Origin: Symploca sp. SIO3C6
GTDB lineage: Bacteria > Cyanobacteriota > Cyanobacteriia > Cyanobacteriales > Coleofasciculaceae
NCBI GenBank assembly: GCA_010692425.1
Contig: JAAHHJ010000001.1
Coordinates: 1 to 64,000 of the forward strand
Length of the DNA stretch: 64,000 bases
Direction: 5' to 3'
A model generated the notes under the pieces. That model saw only the letters and a list, made by a program, of their open reading frames with translations, was not told where the DNA came from and ran no database searches. Position 1 is the first letter of the stretch; every line of letters starts with the position of its first letter. The translations under genes were made by a program, and so were the position numbers. Of this stretch, positions 32,201-40,755 are shown piece by piece.

Positions 32201-33535
32201 ATGCCCTCTGACTTCTGCCTGTTGCTCCGCCAAGCTCGTATTCTACTGCCTAGTGGTGAGTTTTTACTGGGAGATGTTCAAACTTGTGGTAGAGAAATCT
32301 CTCAAGTTGCTCCCCAAATATCAACTTCTGTAGATATGGAAATAGACGCTACTGGTTTAACTTTGTTGCCTGGCGTGATTGATCCGCAGGTACATTTTAG
32401 AGAGCCGGGACTTGAGCATAAGGAAGATCTATTTACTGCTAGTTGTGCTTGTGCCAAAGGCGGGGTAACATCTTTTCTGGAGATGCCCAATACTCGCCCC
32501 CTAACTATCACCCAGGAAGCACTAGATGACAAGTTACAGAGGGCAGCAAGTAAGTGCTTAGTAAATTATGGCTTTTTTATTGGGGCAACACCAGAGAATT
32601 TGCCAGATTTGCGCGATGCTAAACCCACTTGCGGGATTAAGATTTTTATGGGCTCGGCTCACGGTGATTTGTTGGTTGATCACGAGGCAGTGTTGGAGCC
32701 AATTTTTGCACAAGGTAAGCGCTTAATTGCAGTTCATGCCGAAGATCAAGCCAGAATTAATCAGCGACGGCAGGAGTTTGCGGGAATTACTGATCCGGCA
32801 ATTCACTCCCAGATACAAGATAATCAAGCCGCCCTCAATGCTACAAAGTTGGCACTGAAGTTATCTAAAAAATATCAGCGACGTTTGCATATTCTCCACC
32901 TCTCCACGGCTGAAGAAGCAGACTTATTGCGGCAGGATAAGCCTAGTTGGGTGAGTGCAGAAGTAACGCCTCAACATTTGTTACTCAACAGCAGCGCTTA
33001 TGAGCAAATCGGCACTTTAGCGCAGATGAATCCGCCTTTGCGGACTACCTACGATAATCAAGTACTCTGGCAAGCACTCTTGGATGGTGTTATTGATTTT
33101 ATCGCTACCGATCATGCTCCCCACACCTTGGCAGAGAAATCTAGGATCTATCCTAACACTCCTTCAGGAATGCCGGGGGTGGAAACCTCGCTACCATTGA
33201 TGCTGACTCAGGCAATGCAGGGGCGTTGTAGCATTGCTCAAGTTTCTAATTGGATGTCTACAGCACCTGCTAAAGCTTATTCTATTCCTAAAAAAGGTGC
33301 GATCGCTCCTGGCTATGATGCAGATTTGGTACTTGTGGATTTGGAAAATTACCGTCCAGTTTTGCGGGAGGAAGTTTTAAGTAAATGCGGTTGGAGTCCT
33401 TTTGAAGGCTGGAATCTTACAGGATGGCCTGTAATCACGATTGTTGGGGGGCAGATTGCTTATGAGCAAGGGCAGTTGCATACAGATGTGCGTGGTGAAG
33501 CTTTGAGTTTTGGTGATGGGGAGATGGGGAGATAG
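32201..33535 (+). CDS. pyrC: Dihydroorotase
   Basis: 444 residues, cyclic amidohydrolase converting carbamoyl aspartate to dihydroorotate in pyrimidine synthesis. Motifs: PGVIDPQVHFREPGLEHKED, GIKIFMGSAHG (Lys that becomes carbamylated), AVHAEDQAR, LHILHLST and the catalytic DHAPHT. The first His of the usual HxH is Gln (PQVHFREPG), a form I remember for a whole subgroup of dihydroorotases, so activity is still likely. The last residues (FGDGEMGR) and the stop codon are supplied by a purine repeat. Second dihydroorotase-family gene within 3 kb. Confidence 0.88.
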   Translation: MPSDFCLLLRQARILLPSGEFLLGDVQTCGREISQVAPQISTSVDMEIDATGLTLLPGVIDPQVHFREPGLEHKEDLFTASCACAKGGVTSFLEMPNTRPLTITQEALDDKLQRAASKCLVNYGFFIGATPENLPDLRDAKPTCGIKIFMGSAHGDLLVDHEAVLEPIFAQGKRLIAVHAEDQARINQRRQEFAGITDPAIHSQIQDNQAALNATKLALKLSKKYQRRLHILHLSTAEEADLLRQDKPSWVSAEVTPQHLLLNSSAYEQIGTLAQMNPPLRTTYDNQVLWQALLDGVIDFIATDHAPHTLAEKSRIYPNTPSGMPGVETSLPLMLTQAMQGRCSIAQVSNWMSTAPAKAYSIPKKGAIAPGYDADLVLVDLENYRPVLREEVLSKCGWSPFEGWNLTGWPVITIVGGQIAYEQGQLHTDVRGEALSFGDGEMGR

Positions 33536-33573
33536 GGAGAGGGGGAGACACACCAGACACACCAGACGCGGAG
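33516..33573. repeat. Purine repeat plus CACACCAGA repeat at gene end
   Basis: GATGGGGAGATGGGGAGATA followed by GGGAGAGGGGGAGACACACC and AGACACACCAGACGCGG. It overlaps the 3' end of the dihydroorotase gene. The CACACCAGA unit is the complement of the 9-mer array at 54551-54590. Confidence 0.85.
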
Positions 33574-33658
33574 AAATAATGAAATGAAAGAATGAACGAG
33601 TACTCCAAAATCCTATCAATTCGCGCCAGCGTTGCATTAGAATTGGTATTAGTGTCGG

Positions 33659-34936
33659 CTAGCTATAAGCTAGGGCTAGCAAAACAGTTTCCATCTCTTC
33701 ACAAGAAAGCCCACCATGATGTCCAAGGTTTCTCTGTTCAAAACGGTCTTTTTCGTACCACCAAACCGTTTCGTATTTATAGGGCAAAATCACTAAATTT
33801 CCTAGTCTTTCCATTAATGCTGATGATGGTTTACTCACTCCAAAATAGCCTTGATCAATCAGTGTTTTAGTTCGATACACAGTCGCTTGATCTGCAAGTT
33901 TTTGGGAGAGTAAGTCATAGACTTGTTCTAGATGTTCCTCCTGAATATACAAAAACATATCGCGTGGTGAACCTGCTGGAACCAAACGTTTACCCTGAGA
34001 ATTAGTTTTAATGAACTGCTCTATTGCAGGAATCAACTGATTCAGATAAATTGTGGTCTGGGGTGAAACTTCAATCTGTCCATGATCAGCAGTAATTAAT
34101 AATAGCGTGTTGTCTAGCTTGCCTGCCAAAGTTTGGTGAAAAAGTCGCTCCATTGTCAGCAAAAATGTGTTGACTTCAGCCTCAAACTGTGGTGAATTGG
34201 GGCTGTAGCGATGTCCAATAGCATCAATACTATCAACATACAGGAAAAAATAAGCCTTTTCTGATTGAGCAATTGCTGCCTCGCCCAAGTTAACTAGAGC
34301 TTCAGGAAGTGTTCTGTAGGGTACCATTTTTGCCCCATCGCAGACAACCCTGGAAAATGGGGATAAGGCGTAATTCTGATGTTGAAAGCAGTAAGATTGC
34401 ACTCCATACCTTTTTAAGTGTTGATAGAGAGTTGTTGTGGGGAAAAAAGCTTGTTCAGAGATGCCAGTTTTTTGTAACGTTTCCCTTTCTCTATCACCTG
34501 CAAAGGAGAAAAGTAAGGGAGCAATAATATCTTCTATAAGTGGTTCGTAATAAAACCATTCGTAGATACCACTTTCACCAACAGGAAGACCAGAGTGTAT
34601 AGTAGTGACGTGAGCAGCTGTAGTGGAGGGGAATTGGGTGGTTAACTTAGAAGCCACACCCTGGCTAAGAAACCGCTTTAGAAATTCTGATTTTTCAACA
34701 TACTGCTCAAAAAAGCGCCATCCGAAGGCATCGACAAAAATTAGAATAACTTGATCGTAGCTATGGGGTAAATTTCCCAGTACACTTGCTGGCAAGCCAA
34801 TTGTACCTTCACCTGTGAGTAGGTGAGAGATCATTTGGGGGGTCTTTGAAAAACAGTAGGACTCGTAGAGTGGTTTCCCAATCTGTTCATTTAATCTGGC
34901 AGATGCTACAACCTTTAAGGAATCTTCGTTAATCAT
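33659..34936 (-). CDS. Alkaline phosphatase superfamily phosphodiesterase/pyrophosphatase-like protein
   Basis: 425 residues. Type I phosphodiesterase/nucleotide pyrophosphatase fold: QVILIFVDAFGW (first metal Asp), QFPSTTAAHVTTIHSG (catalytic Thr), YVDSIDAIGHRYSP (Asp and His), LLITADHGQIEV (Asp-His) and LGHHGGLSCEEM (last His). All metal ligands appear present. No signal peptide, so it probably acts in the cytoplasm. The natural substrate is unknown. Monocistronic; the adjacent + strand ORF at its 3' end is a shadow. Confidence 0.85.
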   Translation of the reverse strand: MINEDSLKVVASARLNEQIGKPLYESYCFSKTPQMISHLLTGEGTIGLPASVLGNLPHSYDQVILIFVDAFGWRFFEQYVEKSEFLKRFLSQGVASKLTTQFPSTTAAHVTTIHSGLPVGESGIYEWFYYEPLIEDIIAPLLFSFAGDRERETLQKTGISEQAFFPTTTLYQHLKRYGVQSYCFQHQNYALSPFSRVVCDGAKMVPYRTLPEALVNLGEAAIAQSEKAYFFLYVDSIDAIGHRYSPNSPQFEAEVNTFLLTMERLFHQTLAGKLDNTLLLITADHGQIEVSPQTTIYLNQLIPAIEQFIKTNSQGKRLVPAGSPRDMFLYIQEEHLEQVYDLLSQKLADQATVYRTKTLIDQGYFGVSKPSSALMERLGNLVILPYKYETVWWYEKDRFEQRNLGHHGGLSCEEMETVLLALAYS

Positions 34937-35065
34937 AGGAGTTAAGCATTGACAGCATGGTCAAAATGTCAATAGCTTAAAAGAGTGCAGGGTTATAGTC
35001 AACTTCTCAATAGTATCCCAGGGAGCGATCGCTTGCTCTCAATTGCGATCGCTTTCAGTGTTTGG

Positions 35066-35704
35066 TTATTTCTTTTCAATGACAATAGTTATTGGATCTC
35101 CCCCAACTAGGGTCGAATTACTCTTCCATTTGTCATGAAATGTTGTAGGTTTACCACCAATAACAAGAGAGTACATGTAGTAATCGCCTGTCTCCGTGCG
35201 TGTTTTGGCATCCTGGCCGGCGGCAAAAACCTCAAGTGTCACCCGTGATTTACCGTCTTCTGCAATTACTGCTGCTGCATGGTATGGGTATTTAGTTTTG
35301 TCGCTTAAAGAAACAATTACATAAGCCTCTCCCACCTTGGGATCAGCTTTGTCATCTGCGTAATTACCGTATAATTTTTTGTAATCTTTAGCTGCCTGAA
35401 TATTTTTTTCGTCAGTATCGCCAAAATCTGTACCAAGCCGCTTTACTTTACTGCGAATCTTGTCTTTATCAGGAGTGGAAGGATAATCATTATTAATCAA
35501 ATCTTCTGCTGTTTCAAGACAGTCTTTAAAGTATTTCTGATTGCTTTTTGCTAAGTAAAAGTAAATTCTACCCTCTTCTGGAACAGAGAATTTCTTAGAT
35601 GTGCCTTTATCAATTGAATGACCCCTAACACTGGCATTCTCATTCCTGACATATAGCTGGTTGCCATCAACGACAAATTGATTGTTCTCAGTAAAGTCTG
35701 GCAT
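35066..35704 (-). CDS. Hypothetical protein resembling C-terminal domain of DUF4157/eCIS-linked proteins
   Basis: 212 residues, no signal or TM segment. The C-terminal half (GEAYVIVSLSDKTKYPYHAA, AVIAEDGKSRVTLEVFA, TGDYYMYSLVIGG, TTFHDKW) follows the order I remember for a domain attached to DUF4157 proteins of extracellular contractile injection systems: AYAIV, HxAxVVA-x-D-G, VTLEN, YFxMYG, FHE. Conserved His (YHAAAVIA), Glu (TLE) and His (FHD) could be catalytic. The N-terminal half is a Lys/Asp-rich helical region without a DUF4157 HEXXH motif. No eCIS genes are seen nearby. Tentative. Confidence 0.5.
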   Translation of the reverse strand: MPDFTENNQFVVDGNQLYVRNENASVRGHSIDKGTSKKFSVPEEGRIYFYLAKSNQKYFKDCLETAEDLINNDYPSTPDKDKIRSKVKRLGTDFGDTDEKNIQAAKDYKKLYGNYADDKADPKVGEAYVIVSLSDKTKYPYHAAAVIAEDGKSRVTLEVFAAGQDAKTRTETGDYYMYSLVIGGKPTTFHDKWKSNSTLVGGDPITIVIEKK

Positions 35705-36174
35705 ATTTTCAATATTACATCTTGGACGCTTATAACCTAAAAAGGCTCTATTGCCCTACAATCTTTTGAGGTTATAAGTAGGTAAGCATAAATAAAAGTA
35801 AAACCTGAAAAGCCAGGTTTTTTATTCAACAAGACTTTCAGCTTTTACGATTATTTAGTTTAATTGTGCCTGTCTATTTAGCTTATTAAATAATATATTG
35901 CTTTTAGAGTAAATGTCAACTAGTAACAAACTATATATTCAAATATCCAAGATTATTTGTACATCAATATGAAAACTTGACAGCATTTTAGTTATCAAGC
36001 AATCCATGAGCTATATATTTTGCCCAATCCTAAGCAAGTCGCCATTAGAGCTGATTTGTAAACTCAGGGAAATTCCTTACCCTACAAGGACTTTAGGGAT
36101 TGAGCTTCTGGAGGCGGATAATTCCATGAAAGCTATATACGGCAAGAGCTTGAGTTCTCCTAAGGTTTACTTGA
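35705..36174. other. AT-rich intergenic region with hairpin
   Basis: About 470 bp without a gene. A hairpin with arms AAACCTG (35801-35807) and CAGGTTT (35814-35820) followed by TTTT resembles a rho-independent terminator for plus-strand transcription, but no plus gene precedes it. The rest holds no ORF I can support. Confidence 0.5.
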
Positions 36175-36290
36175 TATAGCAGTACGTATTAAGGTTAGGA
36201 CAAGCTAAATCGCTAGAACTTTGTCAAATTCACCCCTTCTGCCTTCTGCCTTCTGCCCTCTGCCCTGGAGCCTTGCGCGTAGCGCTATAA
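36175..36290. repeat. Dispersed repeat A, copy 2
   Basis: Near-identical to 1457-1563: TATAGCAGTACGTA, AAGGTTAGGACAAGCTAAAT, CTGCCTT heptamers, GCGTAGCGCTATAA. The main differences are an insert of a few bases before and after the heptamers. Confidence 0.87.
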
Positions 36291-36415
36291 ATCAGCTCTT
36301 AGAATCGATTATATGAAATTCTCTCATGCCCCAAGTCTTGGAATACCTTTTGACTCCAACCTCTTCAATTGAAATTGACCAAACCAATAGTCTGCGTCTC
36401 TGACTCGAAATTAAG

Positions 36416-36598
36416 TTATGCAGCTTCTAACCAATCAAAAATTTGGTCTAATTGCTTTAAGTTTACTAGTCCGTACTGCCAAAGTATCATTGGTAATAGA
36501 TATGGAGTCAGCTCCCCCTGACGCAGTGCCAGGGCGATTGAATCTGCACTTAGAGACAATTCCTGCTGTAAAAAATCAATTAACTTAGCTTGTAACAT
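36416..36598 (-). CDS. DUF2949 domain-containing small protein
   Basis: 60 residues from the ATG at 36598, starting MLQAKLIDFLQQELSLS. The block SIALALRQGELTPYLLPMIL followed by WQYGLVNLKQLDQIFDWLE is the DUF2949 signature, a short helical family found in cyanobacteria. A longer frame starting at 36739 adds 47 residues of unlike composition and is not favoured. Function unknown. Confidence 0.8.
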   Translation of the reverse strand: MLQAKLIDFLQQELSLSADSIALALRQGELTPYLLPMILWQYGLVNLKQLDQIFDWLEAA

Positions 36599-36838
36599 GG
36601 AATTTTTAAATTTATAAGTATTGCCGACATTACTAACTCGTTTAGCAAGTAAAACTGCGCAACAGGTAAAAAAGTTAAGGCAACTTAGATAACTAGTCAA
36701 AAAAACACTGCTCATTGAGGATTTATAGCAATTAACCATGAATCATGAACTATTAATACTTAAACTCCTAGTTAGTTGCCATGGTTATACTCGATAGTGT
36801 AAGTATCAAATTGTATAGCTTGTCTTAAGGAGATAACA

Positions 36839-37402
36839 ATGAAAACAGGTTTGCTCTTGGTAGATCTTCAGAATGATTACTTTCCTGGTGGTAAAATGGA
36901 ACTAGTGGGGATCAACAAAGCCGTTGAGAACGCTCAGCAATTGCTAGAATATTTCCGTTCAAGTCAGCTACCAACCTTCCACATACAACACTTTTTTGAG
37001 GTTGATTCTGGTGCAGGCTTCTTTATAAGAGATACTGAAGGAGTTGAAATCCATGAAAGTATCAAACCCCTCTCTGGTGAGTTGATAATCACGAAAAATT
37101 ATCCCAATGGCTTTCGGGAAACGAGTTTGCTTAATGAACTCAAAAAGGCGGAGATTGAAGATTTAGTTATTTGCGGTGCCATGAGTCATATGTGCATTGA
37201 TGCCACAACCCGTGCTGCCGCTGATTTAGGTTTTAACTGTGTTGTTGTGCATGATGCTTGTGCTACTAAAGACTTGCAGTTTGGTGACAAGATCATTAGT
37301 GCTCAAGATGTACACGGCGCATTCATGAATGCTTTGGGTTTTGCTTATGCAAATGTTGTTAATTTCTCTGAGTTTAAAGAGAGTTCACAAAAAAATCCTT
37401 GA
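36839..37402 (+). CDS. Isochorismatase-family cysteine hydrolase
   Basis: 187 residues. Catalytic triad readable as Asp in LLVDLQNDYF (residue 9), Lys in IITKNYPNGF and Cys in MSHMCIDATTRAAADLG. A perfect AAGGAG lies 7 nt before the ATG. The family includes nicotinamidases and other amidases; the lack of nicotinamidase metal-site spacing (D-x-H-x-x-H) suggests a different amide or ureido substrate. Stand-alone gene. Confidence 0.9.
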   Translation: MKTGLLLVDLQNDYFPGGKMELVGINKAVENAQQLLEYFRSSQLPTFHIQHFFEVDSGAGFFIRDTEGVEIHESIKPLSGELIITKNYPNGFRETSLLNELKKAEIEDLVICGAMSHMCIDATTRAAADLGFNCVVVHDACATKDLQFGDKIISAQDVHGAFMNALGFAYANVVNFSEFKESSQKNP

Positions 37403-37814
37403 ATATGAGTTTCTTTTAAAAAGATGGCTTATCTCCTTGAACAACACTACGCTTTAGGAGATAGGCTCTACTAACATATTGTCAGTTTTATTGCTTCCTC
37501 TAAATAAGCTCATGCTCTTTGAATTGACATGTTTTGAATAAAGGGATAAACCACTTAGTTATGATCAATAGGTAACAGCTTACTAAGTAGTAGGAAAAAA
37601 GCTTTTGTAACCGTATAAAGTTTTGTAAATATAGCTCAAACTCTCTCAGTAGTAAGGATTAGGTAGTTTTAAACTAGTTTTACTTTTCTTAACACAGTAT
37701 TATTTATATCCTACTACTTATTAGGAGATATAAACCTGATTAACCTGAAGGCAATCCCTTGGCGCTAGCTCCGAAAAGCTAATCGCTCACGAAGCAGTAA
37801 TGTCTGTTTCGCCA
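37403..37814. other. Intergenic region between convergent genes
   Basis: 412 bp. An inverted repeat TATCTCCT (37430-37437) / AGGAGATA (37456-37463) may be the terminator of the isochorismatase-family gene. Remaining sequence is AT-rich without an ORF. Confidence 0.5.
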
Positions 37815-38537
37815 TTAGGCTGCAACTGCTGCAACTGCTTCTTCATAAGGCTCGAAGAGACTTTTTTTCGCACCACAAATGGGGCATTGCCAATCATCAG
37901 GGATATCCTCAAAGGGAGTACCTGGTGCAATACCAGAATCAGGATCTCCTGCTACTGGATCGTAGATCATCGAACACTGACGACAAATCCACTTACGTGT
38001 AGTCGGCTCTTTACCAGCAGCTTTGGGTGCTGGAGCAACACCATCTAGGGCTTGGAGAGCTTCTGTGTAACGATCAGCATGGTGGTTTTCAATATGGGTA
38101 AGAAAACCAAAATTCCGGGCAGCTTGGCGGAATATCTGTGCATGCTCCTCTGATTCAGCTTGCTGTTGCTCAAATTCACTAGCGGCAGCACCATCGCGGT
38201 CTGCACGAGCTTGCTCGGCAAATCCGGGGTACATGGTAGTATACTCGTAGGTCTCTCCTTCAATAGCTAACTCTAGACATCGAGAGACGATCGCTTTTTT
38301 CTCCTCATCGCTGAGGGCATCGGGGTTTTTGACAACCAGTTCTGGATGCATCAAACGGAAGTGAGCAAAGGCATGCTCTGTTTCCTGATTCGCAGTCTCG
38401 CGGAATAGTTTAGCCAGCTCGCTCATGCCTAGTTTGCGGGCAACATCAGCAAAGAATAGGTACTTGCGGTTAGCCATCGATTCCCCACCGAAGGCATCGG
38501 CAAGGTTTCTGGCAGTGTTAGCATTTGAAAGATCCAT
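37815..38537 (-). CDS. Rubrerythrin with C-terminal rubredoxin domain
   Basis: 240 residues. The four-helix diiron domain (residues 1-160) carries [11 protein letters not shown] and [10 protein letters not shown], the E-x-x-H ligand pairs, together with upstream Glu residues. It is followed by an Ala/Pro linker and a full-size rubredoxin ([18 protein letters not shown] and [10 protein letters not shown]), rather than the short zinc-ribbon type of many rubrerythrins. Role: peroxide reduction with electrons passed through the rubredoxin iron, protecting cells from oxidative stress. Stand-alone. Confidence 0.92.
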   Translation of the reverse strand: MDLSNANTARNLADAFGGESMANRKYLFFADVARKLGMSELAKLFRETANQETEHAFAHFRLMHPELVVKNPDALSDEEKKAIVSRCLELAIEGETYEYTTMYPGFAEQARADRDGAAASEFEQQQAESEEHAQIFRQAARNFGFLTHIENHHADRYTEALQALDGVAPAPKAAGKEPTTRKWICRQCSMIYDPVAGDPDSGIAPGTPFEDIPDDWQCPICGAKKSLFEPYEEAVAAVAA

Positions 38538-38708
38538 TGCTCGATTCCTTAAATCTATCGACGTCTACATGAAAGATATTGTGCTATTCGCATAAATATC
38601 TTAGCAAGTCAAGATAGAGATGTTAAATAAAAACTTAAATTTTTTTCAGCATCCATTATATTCCCATAAATCCTCAACTGCGGCATGGTCTGAAAATTGA
38701 ACCAGGAA

Positions 38709-39164
38709 CTATTCCTTTTCTCGTTGCAGTAATAGTGTAACTGGTCCATCATTATCAATAGACACTTGCATCATTGCACCAAATTCACCAGTTTCTACCC
38801 GCAAACCACTTTGACGCAACTTATCCACAAATTTTTCATAAAGCTGTTGTGCTATTTCTGGGGCAGCTGACTGGGTGAAAGAGGGCCGACGTCCTTTGCG
38901 ACAATCTCCATAGAGAGTAAATTGACTGATTACCAGCAGTTGGCCTCCAATCTCTTGAACTGATTTCTCCCAACGCTCAGTGCTACTATCTGGGTTAGGA
39001 AATAGCCGTAAGTCGAGACATTTGCGTGCCATCCAGTCTAGCTCAGCTTCAGTATCATTATCAGCAATACCTACAAGTAGGTTTAGACCTCTCCCGATTT
39101 TACCGATGGTTTTACCATTAACTGTTACTTGAGAAGATTTAACTCGCTGGATTACAACACGCAT
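38709..39164 (-). CDS. dtd: D-aminoacyl-tRNA deacylase
   Basis: 151 residues from the ATG at 39164 ([18 protein letters not shown]), exactly the family length; upstream extension to 39257 is not coding. Motifs SQFTLYGD (catalytic Thr region) and NDGPVTLLL with the Gly-cisPro-type loop GAMMQVSI just before. Frees D-amino acids and glycine mischarged on tRNA. A heptamer repeat lies upstream. Confidence 0.94.
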   Translation of the reverse strand: MRVVIQRVKSSQVTVNGKTIGKIGRGLNLLVGIADNDTEAELDWMARKCLDLRLFPNPDSSTERWEKSVQEIGGQLLVISQFTLYGDCRKGRRPSFTQSAAPEIAQQLYEKFVDKLRQSGLRVETGEFGAMMQVSIDNDGPVTLLLQREKE

Positions 39165-39220
39165 AGCAGTTATAGAGTTTATATCAAGTAGAAAAAATGC
39201 TACAAGTCGTCTGTATTTAA

Positions 39221-39250
39221 GTAATAAGTAATAAGTAATAAGTAATAAGT
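39221..39250. repeat. Heptameric short tandem repeat (GTAATAA)
   Basis: Four GTAATAA units upstream of dtd; complement of the TTATTAC STRR elsewhere. Confidence 0.88.
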
Positions 39251-39316
39251 CACCCAAGGCAAAAGCCTTGGGTTAATCAAGATTGAAGTTATGCTCCGAA
39301 TTCTTTGCCTCTTCTA

Positions 39317-40423
39317 TTAGCAAGGTGAACATACACAATTTTCCAGCTGTTGGCGCAGCTGTTCATGATTCAAATCCTGACCAATCAATACTAATTGAAC
39401 TTTAGGTTCACTTTTCCACTGGTCATCTTCAATTGAGAAACGTTTACCGCTGAGATGGAAAATATGACGATCTGGACTCTCTTCAAACCAAAGAATTCCC
39501 TTAGCTCGGAAAATATTGGCAGGCAACTGATTGTCTAGAAAATTCTGAAATTTCTTGATTATTAAAGGCTTATCACTCTCAAAAGAAAGTGAGGTAAATC
39601 CGTCATTTTCTAGGTGATGGGAGTGATGAGCATGGTTGTGATCGTGATCATGGTGGTGATGCTCATGATGGTGATCGTGATGTTCATGAGTATGCTCATG
39701 GTCATGATTATGATTATGATGTTCATGCTCATGGTGATCATGAGCTGATTTTCCTGCCTCGAAATATTTGTCAGACTCAAACAAACCGATACTAAGAATC
39801 AAAGGCAGTGCCACCTGAGAATTTTTCGTTCTCAGAATCCTGGCATCCTTCTTAATCTCTCTAATCTTGACTTCTAGAGAGTCTAAAACTACTTCATCTA
39901 CCAGGTCGACTTTATTAAGCAAAATGATATCGCCATAGGCAATCTGGCTATAAGCAGCTTCACTATTAAATAGATCCAGACTGAAATTTTCTGAATCTAC
40001 CAAGGTTATAATCGAATCAAGGCGAGTCATTTCTCGCAATTCTGTACCGAGGAAGGTAAGTGCCACGGGCAGCGGATCAGCAAGTCCGGTAGTTTCCACT
40101 ACCATATAATCTACATTGTCCTCACGCTCTAGGACAGAGTAAACCGCATTAATCAAATCATCGTTAATTGTACAGCAGACACAACCATTACTCAGTGCCA
40201 CCATATCATCTTCGGCGGCTACAATCAGCTCGTTATCGATGCCGATTTCACCAAACTCATTAACTAAAACAGCTGTCTTGACTCCTTGTTGGTTACTTAA
40301 GATATGGTTGAGGAGAGTAGTTTTACCGCTGCCAAGAAAACCAGTGACGATCGTGACTGGTAAACCATGCTTGGGGATATCCATGCCTTGGGAGGTTACA
40401 GACTTAGTAGGTACTGATTGCAT
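39317..40423 (-). CDS. COG0523/CobW-family G3E GTPase with His-rich metal-binding loop
   Basis: 368 residues from the ATG at 40423 (a TTG lies six bases upstream). Walker A GFLGSGKTTLLNH, metal motif NGCVCC (C-x-C-C), EDNVDYMVVETTGLADP, NKVDLVDE (NKxD). Between the GTPase and the C-terminal CobW domain lies a stretch of about 45 residues, more than half His with Asp/Glu (39610-39740), which should bind several metal ions. These proteins are metallochaperones, often for zinc under Zur control. I looked for a Zur box upstream and saw nothing convincing. Zinc is the best guess; cobalt or nickel is possible. Confidence 0.9.
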   Translation of the reverse strand: MQSVPTKSVTSQGMDIPKHGLPVTIVTGFLGSGKTTLLNHILSNQQGVKTAVLVNEFGEIGIDNELIVAAEDDMVALSNGCVCCTINDDLINAVYSVLEREDNVDYMVVETTGLADPLPVALTFLGTELREMTRLDSIITLVDSENFSLDLFNSEAAYSQIAYGDIILLNKVDLVDEVVLDSLEVKIREIKKDARILRTKNSQVALPLILSIGLFESDKYFEAGKSAHDHHEHEHHNHNHDHEHTHEHHDHHHEHHHHDHDHNHAHHSHHLENDGFTSLSFESDKPLIIKKFQNFLDNQLPANIFRAKGILWFEESPDRHIFHLSGKRFSIEDDQWKSEPKVQLVLIGQDLNHEQLRQQLENCVCSPC

Positions 40424-40755
40424 AGTCAAGCTGTGGAAAACGCTAGAATAAAGGATAATATGATTAATTGTGTTAGGGATACCAGCCTCAGAAAGTAACA
40501 GATAACACTAACAAACCGATATTCTTTATGATAAGAGGCACTCAAACGATCTCCTTTTGACTTTTAACTTTACGAATGCGTGAGTTCCACACAGTGGCAC
40601 TAGTCGTTACACAACTTAGATATGGTTGTTTTCTGTTCTGTTTTAAGCTATTGTGCATCTAAAGCTTATATTTTCTGGTTGCATAAGGATCATTCAAACC
40701 TCCCTCCCCTCTCCCCATCCCCCCCTCTCCCCATCTTATTAAATGCGTCAAGCTT
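40424..40755. other. Divergent promoter region with purine repeat
   Basis: 332 bp between the COG0523 gene and cysS. Contains a pyrimidine-rich CTCCCC repeat at 40700-40737 just before cysS. AT-rich elements near 40450 may be part of the GTPase promoter. No gene seen. Confidence 0.55.

Noticed and set aside
30912-36415. Possible CRISPR array among short repeats
   Set aside because: The tandem repeats here are 7-9 bp units without regular 30-40 bp spacers, and no cas genes are present in the window.
40424-40560. Zur box upstream of the COG0523 GTPase
   Set aside because: AT-rich half-matches such as GATAATATGATTAAT exist but do not give the expected symmetric dyad.
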